A program made the position numbers and the translations under genes. Source: Salinicola sp. (GTDB lineage Bacteria > Pseudomonadota > Gammaproteobacteria > Pseudomonadales > Halomonadaceae). From it: DNA of 47,751 nucleotides. Shown piece after piece: positions 37,342 to 44,448 of this stretch. The stretch is from contig NZNW01000049.1 of the NCBI GenBank assembly GCA_002695065.1, positions 1 through 47,751 of the forward strand, written 5' to 3'. A model generated the notes under the pieces. That model saw only the letters and a list, made by a program, of their open reading frames with translations. It had not been told where the DNA came from and made no database searches. How positions within the stretch are numbered: position 1 is the stretch's first letter; each line of letters starts with the position of its first letter.

Positions 37342-38579
37342 CGCTTCATCCCGATACCGACAACAACACCGGAACCGGCAGTGGTGGCGTGACCGCCAAC
37401 CCGCACAGCGCCGAGGCGGCGATCGACCTCGACCGGTTCGCCGACATTCGCCCCTACCACGACGAAGAGGTCGAGGCCGTGCTGGCCCGTCTCGCTCATG
37501 ACAGCGAGCTACTGGACGCGATCACTCGCTACCGCCTGCCACGGCTGGCCCGCTTCGCCCCGCCGCTGGCGCGGATGCTCGCCAGCTTCCGGCTGCAGCG
37601 CGAGATGCGCGGCGTGACCACCGTGCGCGACTTCCAGTTGCGCATCGCCGACTACATGGCGCACATGATCAGCCGCACGACCCACGGATTCGATGTCGAG
37701 GGCCTGGAGCGACTGGATACGGGGCAGGCCTACCTGTTCATCGGCAACCATCGGGATATCGCCCTCGACCCGGCCTTCGTCAACTACGCGCTCTATCTCG
37801 CGGGCCACGACACCGTTCGCATCGCCATCGGCGACAATCTGCTGCAGAAACCCTTCGTCACCGACCTGATGCGGCTCAACAAGAGCTTCATCGTGCCGCG
37901 CTCTATCAAGGGCAAGCGGGCGATGCTGGCAGCCTATCAGTCGCTCTCGGGCTATATCCGCCACTCGATCACCGACGACAACCACTCGGTGTGGCTGGCC
38001 CAGCGCGAAGGGCGGGCCAAGGATGGCGTCGATCGAACCGATAGCGCCATCGTCAAGATGCTCTGCATGGCACGCCGTCTGGAAGAGGGCGACAGCGACA
38101 TCGGCAGCGCGGTGCGCGAGCTCAAGATCGTTCCCGTCTCGATCAGCTACGAGTACGACCCCTGCGCGGTCAACAAGGCCCGCGAGTTGCATGCCAAGGA
38201 GACCGACGGCACCTACAGGAAGGTGGAGTTCGAGGACATCTTCTCCATCGTCTCCGGCATCACCGGCAACAAGGGCCGGGTCAAGCTGGTGTTCGGCACG
38301 CCATTGTCGGCCGAGTTCGGCACCGCCGACGAGGTCGCCGACGAAATCGACCGGCAGGTGCTGGAGAACTATCCGACCTTCCCCAGCCATCAGCTTGCAC
38401 TGGCCGAAACCGGGTTGGCCCCGGAACTGGTGGATCTGAGCGGCGTGACTCCCGAAGATCGCGAGCAGTTCCGAAACCAGCTGGCGGCCGTCCCCGAACC
38501 GCTGCAACGCTGGTGGCTGCTGCAATATGCCAACCCGATCCTGAATCGGGCCGGCAAGCCCCAGCGTCACGACGCCTGA
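37338..38579 (+). CDS. PlsC-type glycerolipid acyltransferase
   Basis: A 413-residue protein with an acyltransferase core (about 115-330). The catalytic histidine is H138 in IGNHRDIALDP. The classical motif is NHxxxxD; here the aspartates are at 140 and 144, so the motif is of the variant NHRDIxLD kind seen in a subset of the superfamily. Later blocks include FIVPRSIKGKR (glycerophosphate contact), VWLAQREGRAKDG (block III-like) and IVPVSISYEYDP (block IV-like). No transmembrane helix is obvious, so membrane attachment is probably peripheral. It starts inside the rdgC stop. Function as a 1-acylglycerol-3-phosphate or related acyltransferase is likely; the acceptor is unknown. Confidence 0.85.
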   Translation: MTLHPDTDNNTGTGSGGVTANPHSAEAAIDLDRFADIRPYHDEEVEAVLARLAHDSELLDAITRYRLPRLARFAPPLARMLASFRLQREMRGVTTVRDFQLRIADYMAHMISRTTHGFDVEGLERLDTGQAYLFIGNHRDIALDPAFVNYALYLAGHDTVRIAIGDNLLQKPFVTDLMRLNKSFIVPRSIKGKRAMLAAYQSLSGYIRHSITDDNHSVWLAQREGRAKDGVDRTDSAIVKMLCMARRLEEGDSDIGSAVRELKIVPVSISYEYDPCAVNKARELHAKETDGTYRKVEFEDIFSIVSGITGNKGRVKLVFGTPLSAEFGTADEVADEIDRQVLENYPTFPSHQLALAETGLAPELVDLSGVTPEDREQFRNQLAAVPEPLQRWWLLQYANPILNRAGKPQRHDA

Positions 38580-38664
38580 GCCGTCGGCGCCGACGTCAGA
38601 TCGTCCCGGCATCGACCGGGACCACCCCTCCTCACCCCGCCGCCATCCGCCAATGGCGACTCCT

Positions 38665-38695
38665 GGACCGGAGACGGCTTGCCCGCCTCCGGTCC
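38665..38695 (+). terminator. Hairpin after the rdgC-acyltransferase operon
   Basis: A perfect 9-bp stem, GGACCGGAG (38665-38673) and CTCCGGTCC (38687-38695), encloses a 13-base loop. A short TTTT follows 12 bp later, so it is a weak terminator candidate. Confidence 0.4.
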
Positions 38696-38767
38696 ACTCG
38701 AACCCGTCTTTTGCCGGCGGCACGGTTGCCGGTACCGACCAGCCACTGGCGCGAGCGGTAAAATTTC

Positions 38768-38807
38768 CTTAAAATACGCTTAAAATTAGCCAGCTAATTA
38801 GCGTATT
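38768..38807. promoter_or_regulatory. AT-rich block of nested direct and inverted repeats upstream of the kinase-like gene
   Basis: Within 40 bp ending 13 bp before the ATG at 38821 there are: CTTAAAAT twice (38768-38775 and 38779-38786, 11-bp period); AATTAGC twice (38784-38790 and 38796-38802, 12-bp period); and an interrupted palindrome with arms AATACGCT (38773-38780) / AGCGTATT (38800-38807) and ATTAGC (38785-38790) / GCTAAT (38793-38798). The spacing near one helical turn suggests protein binding overlapping the promoter. This is inference. Confidence 0.6.
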
Positions 38808-38820
38808 CACATTCCTGACC

Positions 38821-39576
38821 ATGAACGCTCCTCTCGACCCCGCTACCGTGTCACCCGCCAAGGCGTCCGACGCTGCCGGCTCGGCCATGCCGCCTCCAAA
38901 AGCGCTACCGCTTTCGGCACCAACGCCGTTCACGCCCACCACCCTCCAGCACGGCACCGGGCTGCTCAAGGCCGATGTCTATCTTGACATTCACGCGGGC
39001 CGACCGGTGATCCGCAAGGACTACAGCCGCTATGCCGGCAGCTGGCTGGCGATTCCGGCGCGCCTGCTGCTGCACCACGAGGCACGGATTCTGGAACGCC
39101 TTCGCCATTGGCCCCATGCGCCCAAGGTGATCGGTCAGGCCGGCAAGCTGGCGCTGCTGCTGGAGTACGTGCCCGGCGAGCTGCTGAGCGAAGCGGCGGA
39201 TCTCACCAACCCGATCGCCTTCGCCCAATTGATGGCTGCGCTCGCCTCACTCCACCGCAGCTCGATCGTCCACAACGACGTGCGCGGCTCCAATATCATC
39301 ATGAGCCGGGGTCGCGTGGTGCTGATCGATTTTGCCGCGGCGCTCTACCTGCCAGGCGGTCGACTGCTCCGGTTCCTGCTGCGCCCCCTGCAGCGCAGCG
39401 ATATCGCCGGCGGACTCAAGTTCAAGACCCGCCTGACCGGCGAGGCGCTGACACCGCGGGAAGCACGGCTGCGGCGCAAGCCGGCCTGGATGAGAAGCCT
39501 GCAACGCACCTGGAAGCGCCGGCTGCTGCCACGCCTCAAGCGTCGCCTCGCCCCGACCGGCCGGCGCAGCGGATGA
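38821..39576 (+). CDS. Small kinase-like protein (RIO/Kdo-kinase superfamily)
   Basis: A 251-residue protein with a compact protein-kinase-like fold. Candidate ATP-binding residues are K66 (VIRKDY) and E87 (HHEARILERL). The catalytic loop is H151-N152-D153 in IVHNDVRGSNIIM, with N158 as the metal ligand. The metal-binding DFG is D170-F171-A172 (IDFAAAL). The N-terminal 45 residues are Pro/Ala-rich and the C-terminal 60 residues are strongly basic with amphipathic helices, suggesting membrane or nucleic acid contact. It resembles small bacterial serine/threonine or lipopolysaccharide-core kinases; the substrate is unknown. It is preceded by a repeat-rich AT promoter block and is likely monocistronic, close to the convergent trkH. 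Confidence 0.72.
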   Translation: MNAPLDPATVSPAKASDAAGSAMPPPKALPLSAPTPFTPTTLQHGTGLLKADVYLDIHAGRPVIRKDYSRYAGSWLAIPARLLLHHEARILERLRHWPHAPKVIGQAGKLALLLEYVPGELLSEAADLTNPIAFAQLMAALASLHRSSIVHNDVRGSNIIMSRGRVVLIDFAAALYLPGGRLLRFLLRPLQRSDIAGGLKFKTRLTGEALTPREARLRRKPAWMRSLQRTWKRRLLPRLKRRLAPTGRRSG

Positions 39577-39591
39577 CACTCCGCCACACCG

Positions 39592-41043
39592 CTACTTGCG
39601 CCAGAAGAACGGCGTCATCAGCACCAGCACCGTGAGAATCTCGAGGCGCCCCATCAGCATGCCGAGGGACAGCAGCCACTTGGCCGCATCCGGCAGCGAG
39701 GCGAAGTTGCCGGCGGGTCCGATGGTGTTCCCCAGCCCCGGCCCGACATTGGCCAGGGCGGTGGCCGCCCCGGTGATCGCGGTCACCATGTCGAGGCCCA
39801 GCGCGGCCAGTGCCAGCGCCAGCACCGCCACGGTGAGAAAGAAGAAGAACGAGAAGGCGATGACCGCGCGCACGACCTCGTCGTTGAGTGGCCGGCCGTT
39901 GTAGCGCTGGGCGAACACGCCACTGGGATGCACCAGGTAGCGCAGCTGGTTGGCCAGCAGCAGCCCCCCGATCTGGAACCGGAAGATCTTCATGCCGCCG
40001 CTGGTCGACCCGCTGCAACCGCCGACGAAGGTGATGAAGAAGAACGTGGTGACCGCCAGCGGCCCCCACTGGGTGTAGTCGGCGCTGGCGTAGCCGGTGG
40101 TCGTCACCACCGAGATCACGTTGAAAGCGACATCCGTCAGTGCCTGGAAGGGCGCGTCGGAGAAGGCCAGGATCCGATAGAGCGTCAGCGTCGCGATCAC
40201 CACCAGCAGCAGACCGACGAGCCCCCGCACCTGCTGGTCCTGCCACAGCGCGCCGCGACTGTCGCGCAGCAGCCTGATGTAGAGCACGAACGGCAACGCC
40301 CCGCCCAGCATGAACAGACAGCCCAGCCACAGGATCAGCGGGCGATCGTGATAGATGCCGAACGAGGCGTCGTAGTTGGCGAAGCCACCGGTGGAGACCG
40401 AGCTCATGGCGTGGACGATGGCGTCCAGCGTGCCCATGCCCGCCAGGCGATAGCTCAGGATCGCCGCCAGCGTGAGCCCGAGATAGATGATCGTGGACGC
40501 CTTGGCGATACCGCCGGCCCGGGGCAGCACCTTGTCCGACCAGTCGGAGGACTCGGTCTGGAACAGGCGCATGCCACCGACCTTCAGGAACGGCAGAATC
40601 GCGATCGCCATCACGATGATCCCGATCCCGCCCAGCCACTGCATCAACCCGCGCCACAGTTTGAGGCCGTCGGACAGGTCATCGATGCCGGAGAGCACGG
40701 TGGAGCCGGTGGTGGTGATGGCGGAAACCGACTCGAATACCGCATCAGTGAACGACAATTGCGGAGCTCCCAGCACCAGCGGCAGGCTGGCGAAGGCGCT
40801 GATCACTGCCCAGCTCGAGGTGGTGAGGATGAACATGTGGCGCGTCTTTAACTCGACCGCCGTCTGCCACGTCCAGGCCAGCAGCGAACCCGAGACCACC
40901 GCGACCACCGCCATCGACTTGAGAAACGCCCACAGGTCGGGATCGTTTTCGAGCCCCAACAGGATCACCGGCGGCAACATGAACAGCGCCAAAACGATCA
41001 ACAGCAGCGCCAGAATCTTGAAAATCGGCTTGGCGTCTTGCAA
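39592..41043 (-). CDS. trkH: Trk-type potassium uptake channel subunit (TrkH/TrkI family)
   Basis: A 483-residue inner-membrane K+ translocating subunit, the same length as E. coli TrkH. Four selectivity-filter repeats can be followed (AITTTGSTVL, SSVSTGGFANYD, SVVTTTGYASAD, and GPGLGNTIGPAGNF), each preceding a pore helix. It needs the peripheral NAD-binding subunit TrkA, which is not in this window. Halomonas elongata has two such proteins, TrkH and TrkI, and which one this is cannot be settled here. The start is TTG at 41043 with GGAGG 5 bp upstream; no in-frame ATG lies at a plausible place. It is important for haloadaptation. Confidence 0.9.
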   Translation of the reverse strand: MQDAKPIFKILALLLIVLALFMLPPVILLGLENDPDLWAFLKSMAVVAVVSGSLLAWTWQTAVELKTRHMFILTTSSWAVISAFASLPLVLGAPQLSFTDAVFESVSAITTTGSTVLSGIDDLSDGLKLWRGLMQWLGGIGIIVMAIAILPFLKVGGMRLFQTESSDWSDKVLPRAGGIAKASTIIYLGLTLAAILSYRLAGMGTLDAIVHAMSSVSTGGFANYDASFGIYHDRPLILWLGCLFMLGGALPFVLYIRLLRDSRGALWQDQQVRGLVGLLLVVIATLTLYRILAFSDAPFQALTDVAFNVISVVTTTGYASADYTQWGPLAVTTFFFITFVGGCSGSTSGGMKIFRFQIGGLLLANQLRYLVHPSGVFAQRYNGRPLNDEVVRAVIAFSFFFFLTVAVLALALAALGLDMVTAITGAATALANVGPGLGNTIGPAGNFASLPDAAKWLLSLGMLMGRLEILTVLVLMTPFFWRK

Positions 41044-41395
41044 GACTTCCTCCCGGTTCCGTCCACTCGAGCCCGATCTCTCCGCCCGCGGGAGGCCTCA
41101 CCCCGCCGCGGCGAATAAATCGCGGCGATGATAGGCCATCGCGAGACGCAAGACACGGCTTTACCCGCTTTTCTCGTCGACGGCTCGGCTTCGCAAGCGC
41201 TCACCGTGGAGTGAAAGGCCGCCAGTGGAAAGCGCTCGCCCAGAGTGGCATCCGCCTCTCTTTCAGCGCGCCCCGCGGGCTCTGGCGGTGCGACGAGATA
41301 TGCTATGGTGGCGCCATCAGAGCGCATGAGCGCGAAGGCTTGGCGGCACGCCGAGTCCGGACACGCCCTCGCCGCCCACCACAGGAGAGTCATCC
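41044..41395. other. Intergenic region between trkH and the small unknown gene
   Basis: 352 bp without a gene. It holds the divergent leaders of trkH (minus) and the gene at 41396 (plus). A 7-bp stem, CGCCGCG (41104-41110) and CGCGGCG (41121-41127), lies about 60 bp upstream of trkH. A TATGCT/TATGGT stretch near 41296-41307 could serve as a -10 for the plus-strand gene. No convincing -35, riboswitch or RNA gene was seen. Confidence 0.5.
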
Positions 41396-41680
41396 ATGAG
41401 TTCCGCCTCGGAAATGCAGAAAAACCGCGTCATCCAGGAGCTGCGCGCCTTCATCAAGAAGCTGCTGCAGGAGCCCGGCATTCTCGAGAATTCGCTGGCC
41501 ATCGCCAAGCGTCACTCGGATGGCAGCAACGACCCCAAGGCCTGGGCGACCATCGCCAACGAGATCTCGGATACCACCAGCGTGCATATCCCGGAAGACC
41601 CGAGCGAGCATTCGGAGGCCGACCGGCTGTTTCTTGAGGTGTTGCGGGAGGTCGTGGGGGAGGAGAAGGCGCTTTATTGA
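41396..41680 (+). CDS. Small conserved-looking protein of unknown function
   Basis: A 94-residue cytosolic protein that I cannot place in a family. It begins with an amphipathic helix (NRVIQELRAFIKKLLQEPG), continues LENSLAIAKRHSDGSNDPKAWATIANEISDTTS, and ends in an acidic helix (RLFLEVLREVVGEEKALY). There is no signal peptide, membrane helix or Cys. A strong AGGAGAG ribosome site 6 bp before the ATG and balanced codon use argue for a real gene. Immediately after the stop codon a heptamer repeat array begins, sharing its first base with the TGA. Confidence 0.75.
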   Translation: MSSASEMQKNRVIQELRAFIKKLLQEPGILENSLAIAKRHSDGSNDPKAWATIANEISDTTSVHIPEDPSEHSEADRLFLEVLREVVGEEKALY

Positions 41681-41756
41681 GCTGTAAGCTGTAAGCCGTG
41701 AGCTTTAAGCCGTGAGCTTTAAGCTGGAAGAGAGAAGAGAGAAGAGAGAAGAGAAT
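41680..41756. repeat. Tandem array of eleven 7-bp units
   Basis: Reading in one fixed register from 41680, the units are AGCTGTA, AGCTGTA, AGCCGTG, AGCTTTA, AGCCGTG, AGCTTTA, AGCTGGA, then AGAGAGA three times, then AGAGAAT. All start with AG and the period stays exactly 7. The array fills the space between the small unknown gene and the pilA terminator. Confidence 0.9.
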
Positions 41757-41784
41757 AAAAAGCAAGGCCGGCGGGTGCCGGCCT
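41756..41784 (-). terminator. Rho-independent terminator of pilA
   Basis: On the minus strand AGGCCGGC (41784 to 41777) pairs with GCCGGCCT (41772 to 41765) around a 4-base loop. The stem is followed by TGCTTTTTATT, giving a U-run. It lies 8 bp after the pilA stop. Confidence 0.88.
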
Positions 41785-41791
41785 AGAGGAT

Positions 41792-42316
41792 CTATTCCTG
41801 TTCGCAATTCGAAACATACTTCTGTGGAACATTTGTCGTGCACTCCCAACCCCACGAACCGCCACTATCGGAATAGGTGTAAGTAACAGTGCCTTCGTTC
41901 AGGTCAGCACTGACATCTACATCACCAGTGTTACCATCGGCATCAGGCGGAGCGGAACCAAACGTGTAGGTAATCTTGGCATCCGAACCAGCTGTGGCCG
42001 GACCTACTACAGCAGTTATAGCGCCGTATTGCCCTTCCGCCCCAATCCCAAGGTTATCGACATCGTAAGGGTTATTATTACCCTCCGCTGATGTGTCACC
42101 CGTGGTACGCCCTTGATCCACTAGTGATTGAACAGCCACTCTAGCCCCACCAAGCAACGTATGTGCTTCGGCAAATTGCGATCTCGCGATGTAATTCTGA
42201 TACTGCGGGATCGCGATGGCGGCGAGGATGCCGATAATCGCGACGACGATCATGAGCTCGATCAGGGTGAAGCCACCCTGCCGGCGGGTTGGTGCTTTCG
42301 GGTTCTTCTGCATCAT
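41792..42316 (-). CDS. pilA: Type IV major pilin PilA
   Basis: A 174-residue prepilin. The class IIIa-type leader [15 protein letters not shown] is cut by PilD between G15 and F16; the mature N-terminus [20 protein letters not shown] includes Glu5 (E20 of the precursor) and the assembly helix. The variable globular domain ends with a disulfide-bounded D-region ([18 protein letters not shown]). The start at 42316 or the ATG at 42313 both fit, with AGGG upstream; a frame extension to 42490 is rejected. The C-terminal coding part is visibly more AT-rich than the surrounding genes, as often seen in surface-exposed pilins. It is divergent from pilB. Confidence 0.95.
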   Translation of the reverse strand: MMQKNPKAPTRRQGGFTLIELMIVVAIIGILAAIAIPQYQNYIARSQFAEAHTLLGGARVAVQSLVDQGRTTGDTSAEGNNNPYDVDNLGIGAEGQYGAITAVVGPATAGSDAKITYTFGSAPPDADGNTGDVDVSADLNEGTVTYTYSDSGGSWGWECTTNVPQKYVSNCEQE

Positions 42317-42679
42317 GGTTCCCTGCCTTGCCAATGTTGAGCCGTTGGGACTGGTGCCACTCGCGCCGCCCACCGGACGCCCCCTTGCCTTGCGTACCGC
42401 GCTCGCGGTTTCGAGTCTTGGGCCCTTCATGACCGCCCGCGGCTGTCCGCCCCCACACACGAAGATACGCAAAGTTACTATTGGTGACACTGCAGGCGGT
42501 TTATCGGCAGCTGGCGAAGAATACTTAAAGAAAAATGGCGCTACGCCGATAGCTGGGTCATCCCGGTAGTGAATCCCGCTCCACAGGGGCTCTCACGATG
42601 CCGGTCGTCGTCGATCGACCAACCACTCGCTGGCCGTTCGATTTCGCTGCTCACGTCGTCATCCAAGGGGCGCCTTCTG
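42317..42679. other. Intergenic region between divergent pilA and pilB
   Basis: 363 bp without a gene. It must hold the promoters of pilA and pilB. An AT-richer stretch lies at about 42465-42540. I searched by eye for a sigma-54 element (GG, 10 bp, GC with TGGCAC/TTGC) upstream of pilA and found no acceptable match: a GTGCCA at 42354-42359 lacks its partner. No tRNA gene is present, unlike the pilA loci of some Pseudomonas. Confidence 0.5.
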
Positions 42680-44407
42680 ATGTCGGAAGCCATGCCATCC
42701 CGCGCGCAAAGCGGACTCGCCCAGCGCTTCATCGAGCAGGGACTGATCAGCGCGGAGGCTTGCGAGCAGGCGTTCCGCGAAGCCGCCGAGAGGCAGTTGA
42801 CGCTGCTGGAATTCCTGGTGAGAGAAGGCAGGATCGACGCCCGCCAGGCCGGGGTGCTGGCAGCCCACGAGTACGGCTTGCCGTTCCTGGACCTGAAGCA
42901 GATCGACTGGGATCAGCTACCCGTCATCGAACCGGTGGCAGACAAGGTCATGCGCCGCTCTCAAGTACTGCCGCTGGCCCGCGACGACCGCCGGCTGACC
43001 GTGGCGATCGCCTTTCCCGCCACGCTGGCCAGCCTGGACGAGCTGCAGTTCACCACTGGGCTGGCGATCGAGGGCGTGCTGGTGCCGTTCGATCAGCTGG
43101 AACGCGCCCTGGCCAAGCGCTACCAGCGCCAGGAGGCCTCCGGCATGCTGGAAGCGCTGGGGGAGGCCAGCGAGTCACTGACGCTGGATACCAGCGAAGC
43201 CGATCTGGAAAACGAGGCCGCCGCCTTCGACAAGGGCGGCGACGACGACGAGCCGGTGGTGCGCTTCGTCAACAAGATCCTGCGCGACGCCATCCATCGC
43301 GGCGCGTCCGATATCCACTTCGAGCCCTACGAGTCGAGCTACCGGATCCGCTTTCGGGTCGACGGCATGCTGATCGAGATCGCCCGGCCGCCGCTCAACC
43401 TGCGCACCCGTCTCGCCGCCCGGCTCAAGGTGATGGCGCGCCTGGATATTTCCGAACGCCGCCTGCCCCAGGATGGCGCAATGAAGATCCGCCTGGATGC
43501 CAAGCGCGCCATGGACTTCCGCGTCAACACGCTGCCCACCGTTTTCGGCGAGAAGGTCGTGCTGCGTCTGCTGGATGCCGAGACCGCCAGCTTCGGCATC
43601 GACGCGCTGGGCTTCGCGCCCGCCCAGCGTCGGCTGTTCGAGGCCGCGCTGGCCGAGCCCCAGGGCATGATCCTGGTCACCGGCCCCACCGGCAGCGGCA
43701 AGACGGTGACGCTCTACACCGGTATCAACCTGCTCAATACCGAGGAGCGCAACATCTCGACCGCGGAAGACCCGGTGGAGCTCAAGGTGCCCGGCGTCAA
43801 CCAGGTCAACGTGCAGCCGCGGGTCGGGCTCGACTTCGCCAGCGCCCTGCGCGCCTTCCTGCGCCAGGACCCGGACGTGGTGATGGTCGGCGAGATTCGC
43901 GACCTGGAGACCGCCGAGATCGCGATCAAGGCCGCCCAGACCGGCCATCTGGTGCTCTCGACCCTGCACACCAACTCGGCCGCCGAGACGCTGACCCGCC
44001 TGCGCAACATGGGCGTCGCCAGCTTCAATATCGCCAGCTCGGTGTCGCTGATCATCGCCCAGCGCCTGGCGCGGCTGCTATGCCCGCGCTGCAAGGTACC
44101 GGCGGAGATCCCCGCCGAGGTGCTGCGCCAGGAGGGCGTCTCCGCCGACAGGCTGGCGGGTGCCACGCTCTACCGCGCGGTGGGGTGCGACCACTGCACG
44201 CTGGGCTACAAGGGCCGTATCGGGATCTACGAGGTGGTCCCGGTCAACGAGGCGATGAGCCAGATGATCATGGCGGACAGCCACGCGCTCGAACTGGCCC
44301 GCGCGGCGCGGGACGCCGGCCATGCGGGACTGCGCCAGAGCGGGCTCGACAAGGTGCTTCAGGGCCTGACCAGCCTCGAAGAGATCAACCGCGTGACTAC
44401 GGACTAA
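42680..44407 (+). CDS. pilB: Type IV pilus extension ATPase PilB
   Basis: A 575-residue hexameric ATPase that powers pilus polymerisation. It has an N-terminal MshEN/GSPII_E_N domain (about 10-150) and a core ATPase domain with Walker A GPTGSGKT at 335-342, the Asp box and Walker B around DPDVVMVGEIRDLETAEIA, and the His box GHLVLSTLHTNSAAET. The zinc-binding tetracysteine region is LLCPRCKVP and CDHCTLGYKGRIGIYE. The start at 42680 is supported by AAGGGG 9 bp upstream. It leads the pilB-pilC-pilD operon. Confidence 0.96.
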   Translation: MSEAMPSRAQSGLAQRFIEQGLISAEACEQAFREAAERQLTLLEFLVREGRIDARQAGVLAAHEYGLPFLDLKQIDWDQLPVIEPVADKVMRRSQVLPLARDDRRLTVAIAFPATLASLDELQFTTGLAIEGVLVPFDQLERALAKRYQRQEASGMLEALGEASESLTLDTSEADLENEAAAFDKGGDDDEPVVRFVNKILRDAIHRGASDIHFEPYESSYRIRFRVDGMLIEIARPPLNLRTRLAARLKVMARLDISERRLPQDGAMKIRLDAKRAMDFRVNTLPTVFGEKVVLRLLDAETASFGIDALGFAPAQRRLFEAALAEPQGMILVTGPTGSGKTVTLYTGINLLNTEERNISTAEDPVELKVPGVNQVNVQPRVGLDFASALRAFLRQDPDVVMVGEIRDLETAEIAIKAAQTGHLVLSTLHTNSAAETLTRLRNMGVASFNIASSVSLIIAQRLARLLCPRCKVPAEIPAEVLRQEGVSADRLAGATLYRAVGCDHCTLGYKGRIGIYEVVPVNEAMSQMIMADSHALELARAARDAGHAGLRQSGLDKVLQGLTSLEEINRVTTD

Positions 44408-44448
44408 AGGCACCGACTGACGCCCGGCCTACCAGACAGGACGCGATC

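Noticed and set aside
41680-41756. Possible CRISPR-like array
   Set aside because: Units are 7 bp with no spacers, and no cas genes are nearby.
42317-42460. Upstream extension of pilA to ATG at 42490
   Set aside because: It would place about 58 unrelated residues before a normal prepilin leader, and prepilin leaders are short.
42317-42679. Sigma-54 promoter for pilA
   Set aside because: A GTGCCA at 42354-42359 (TGGCAC on the minus strand) lacks the TTGC partner at the required distance; no other candidate met the GG-N10-GC rule.
42598-44448. Frame-1 extension of pilC running back through pilB
   Set aside because: The translation there is Arg/Gly/Ala-rich without domain content; PilC proper starts at 44449 with a ribosome site.
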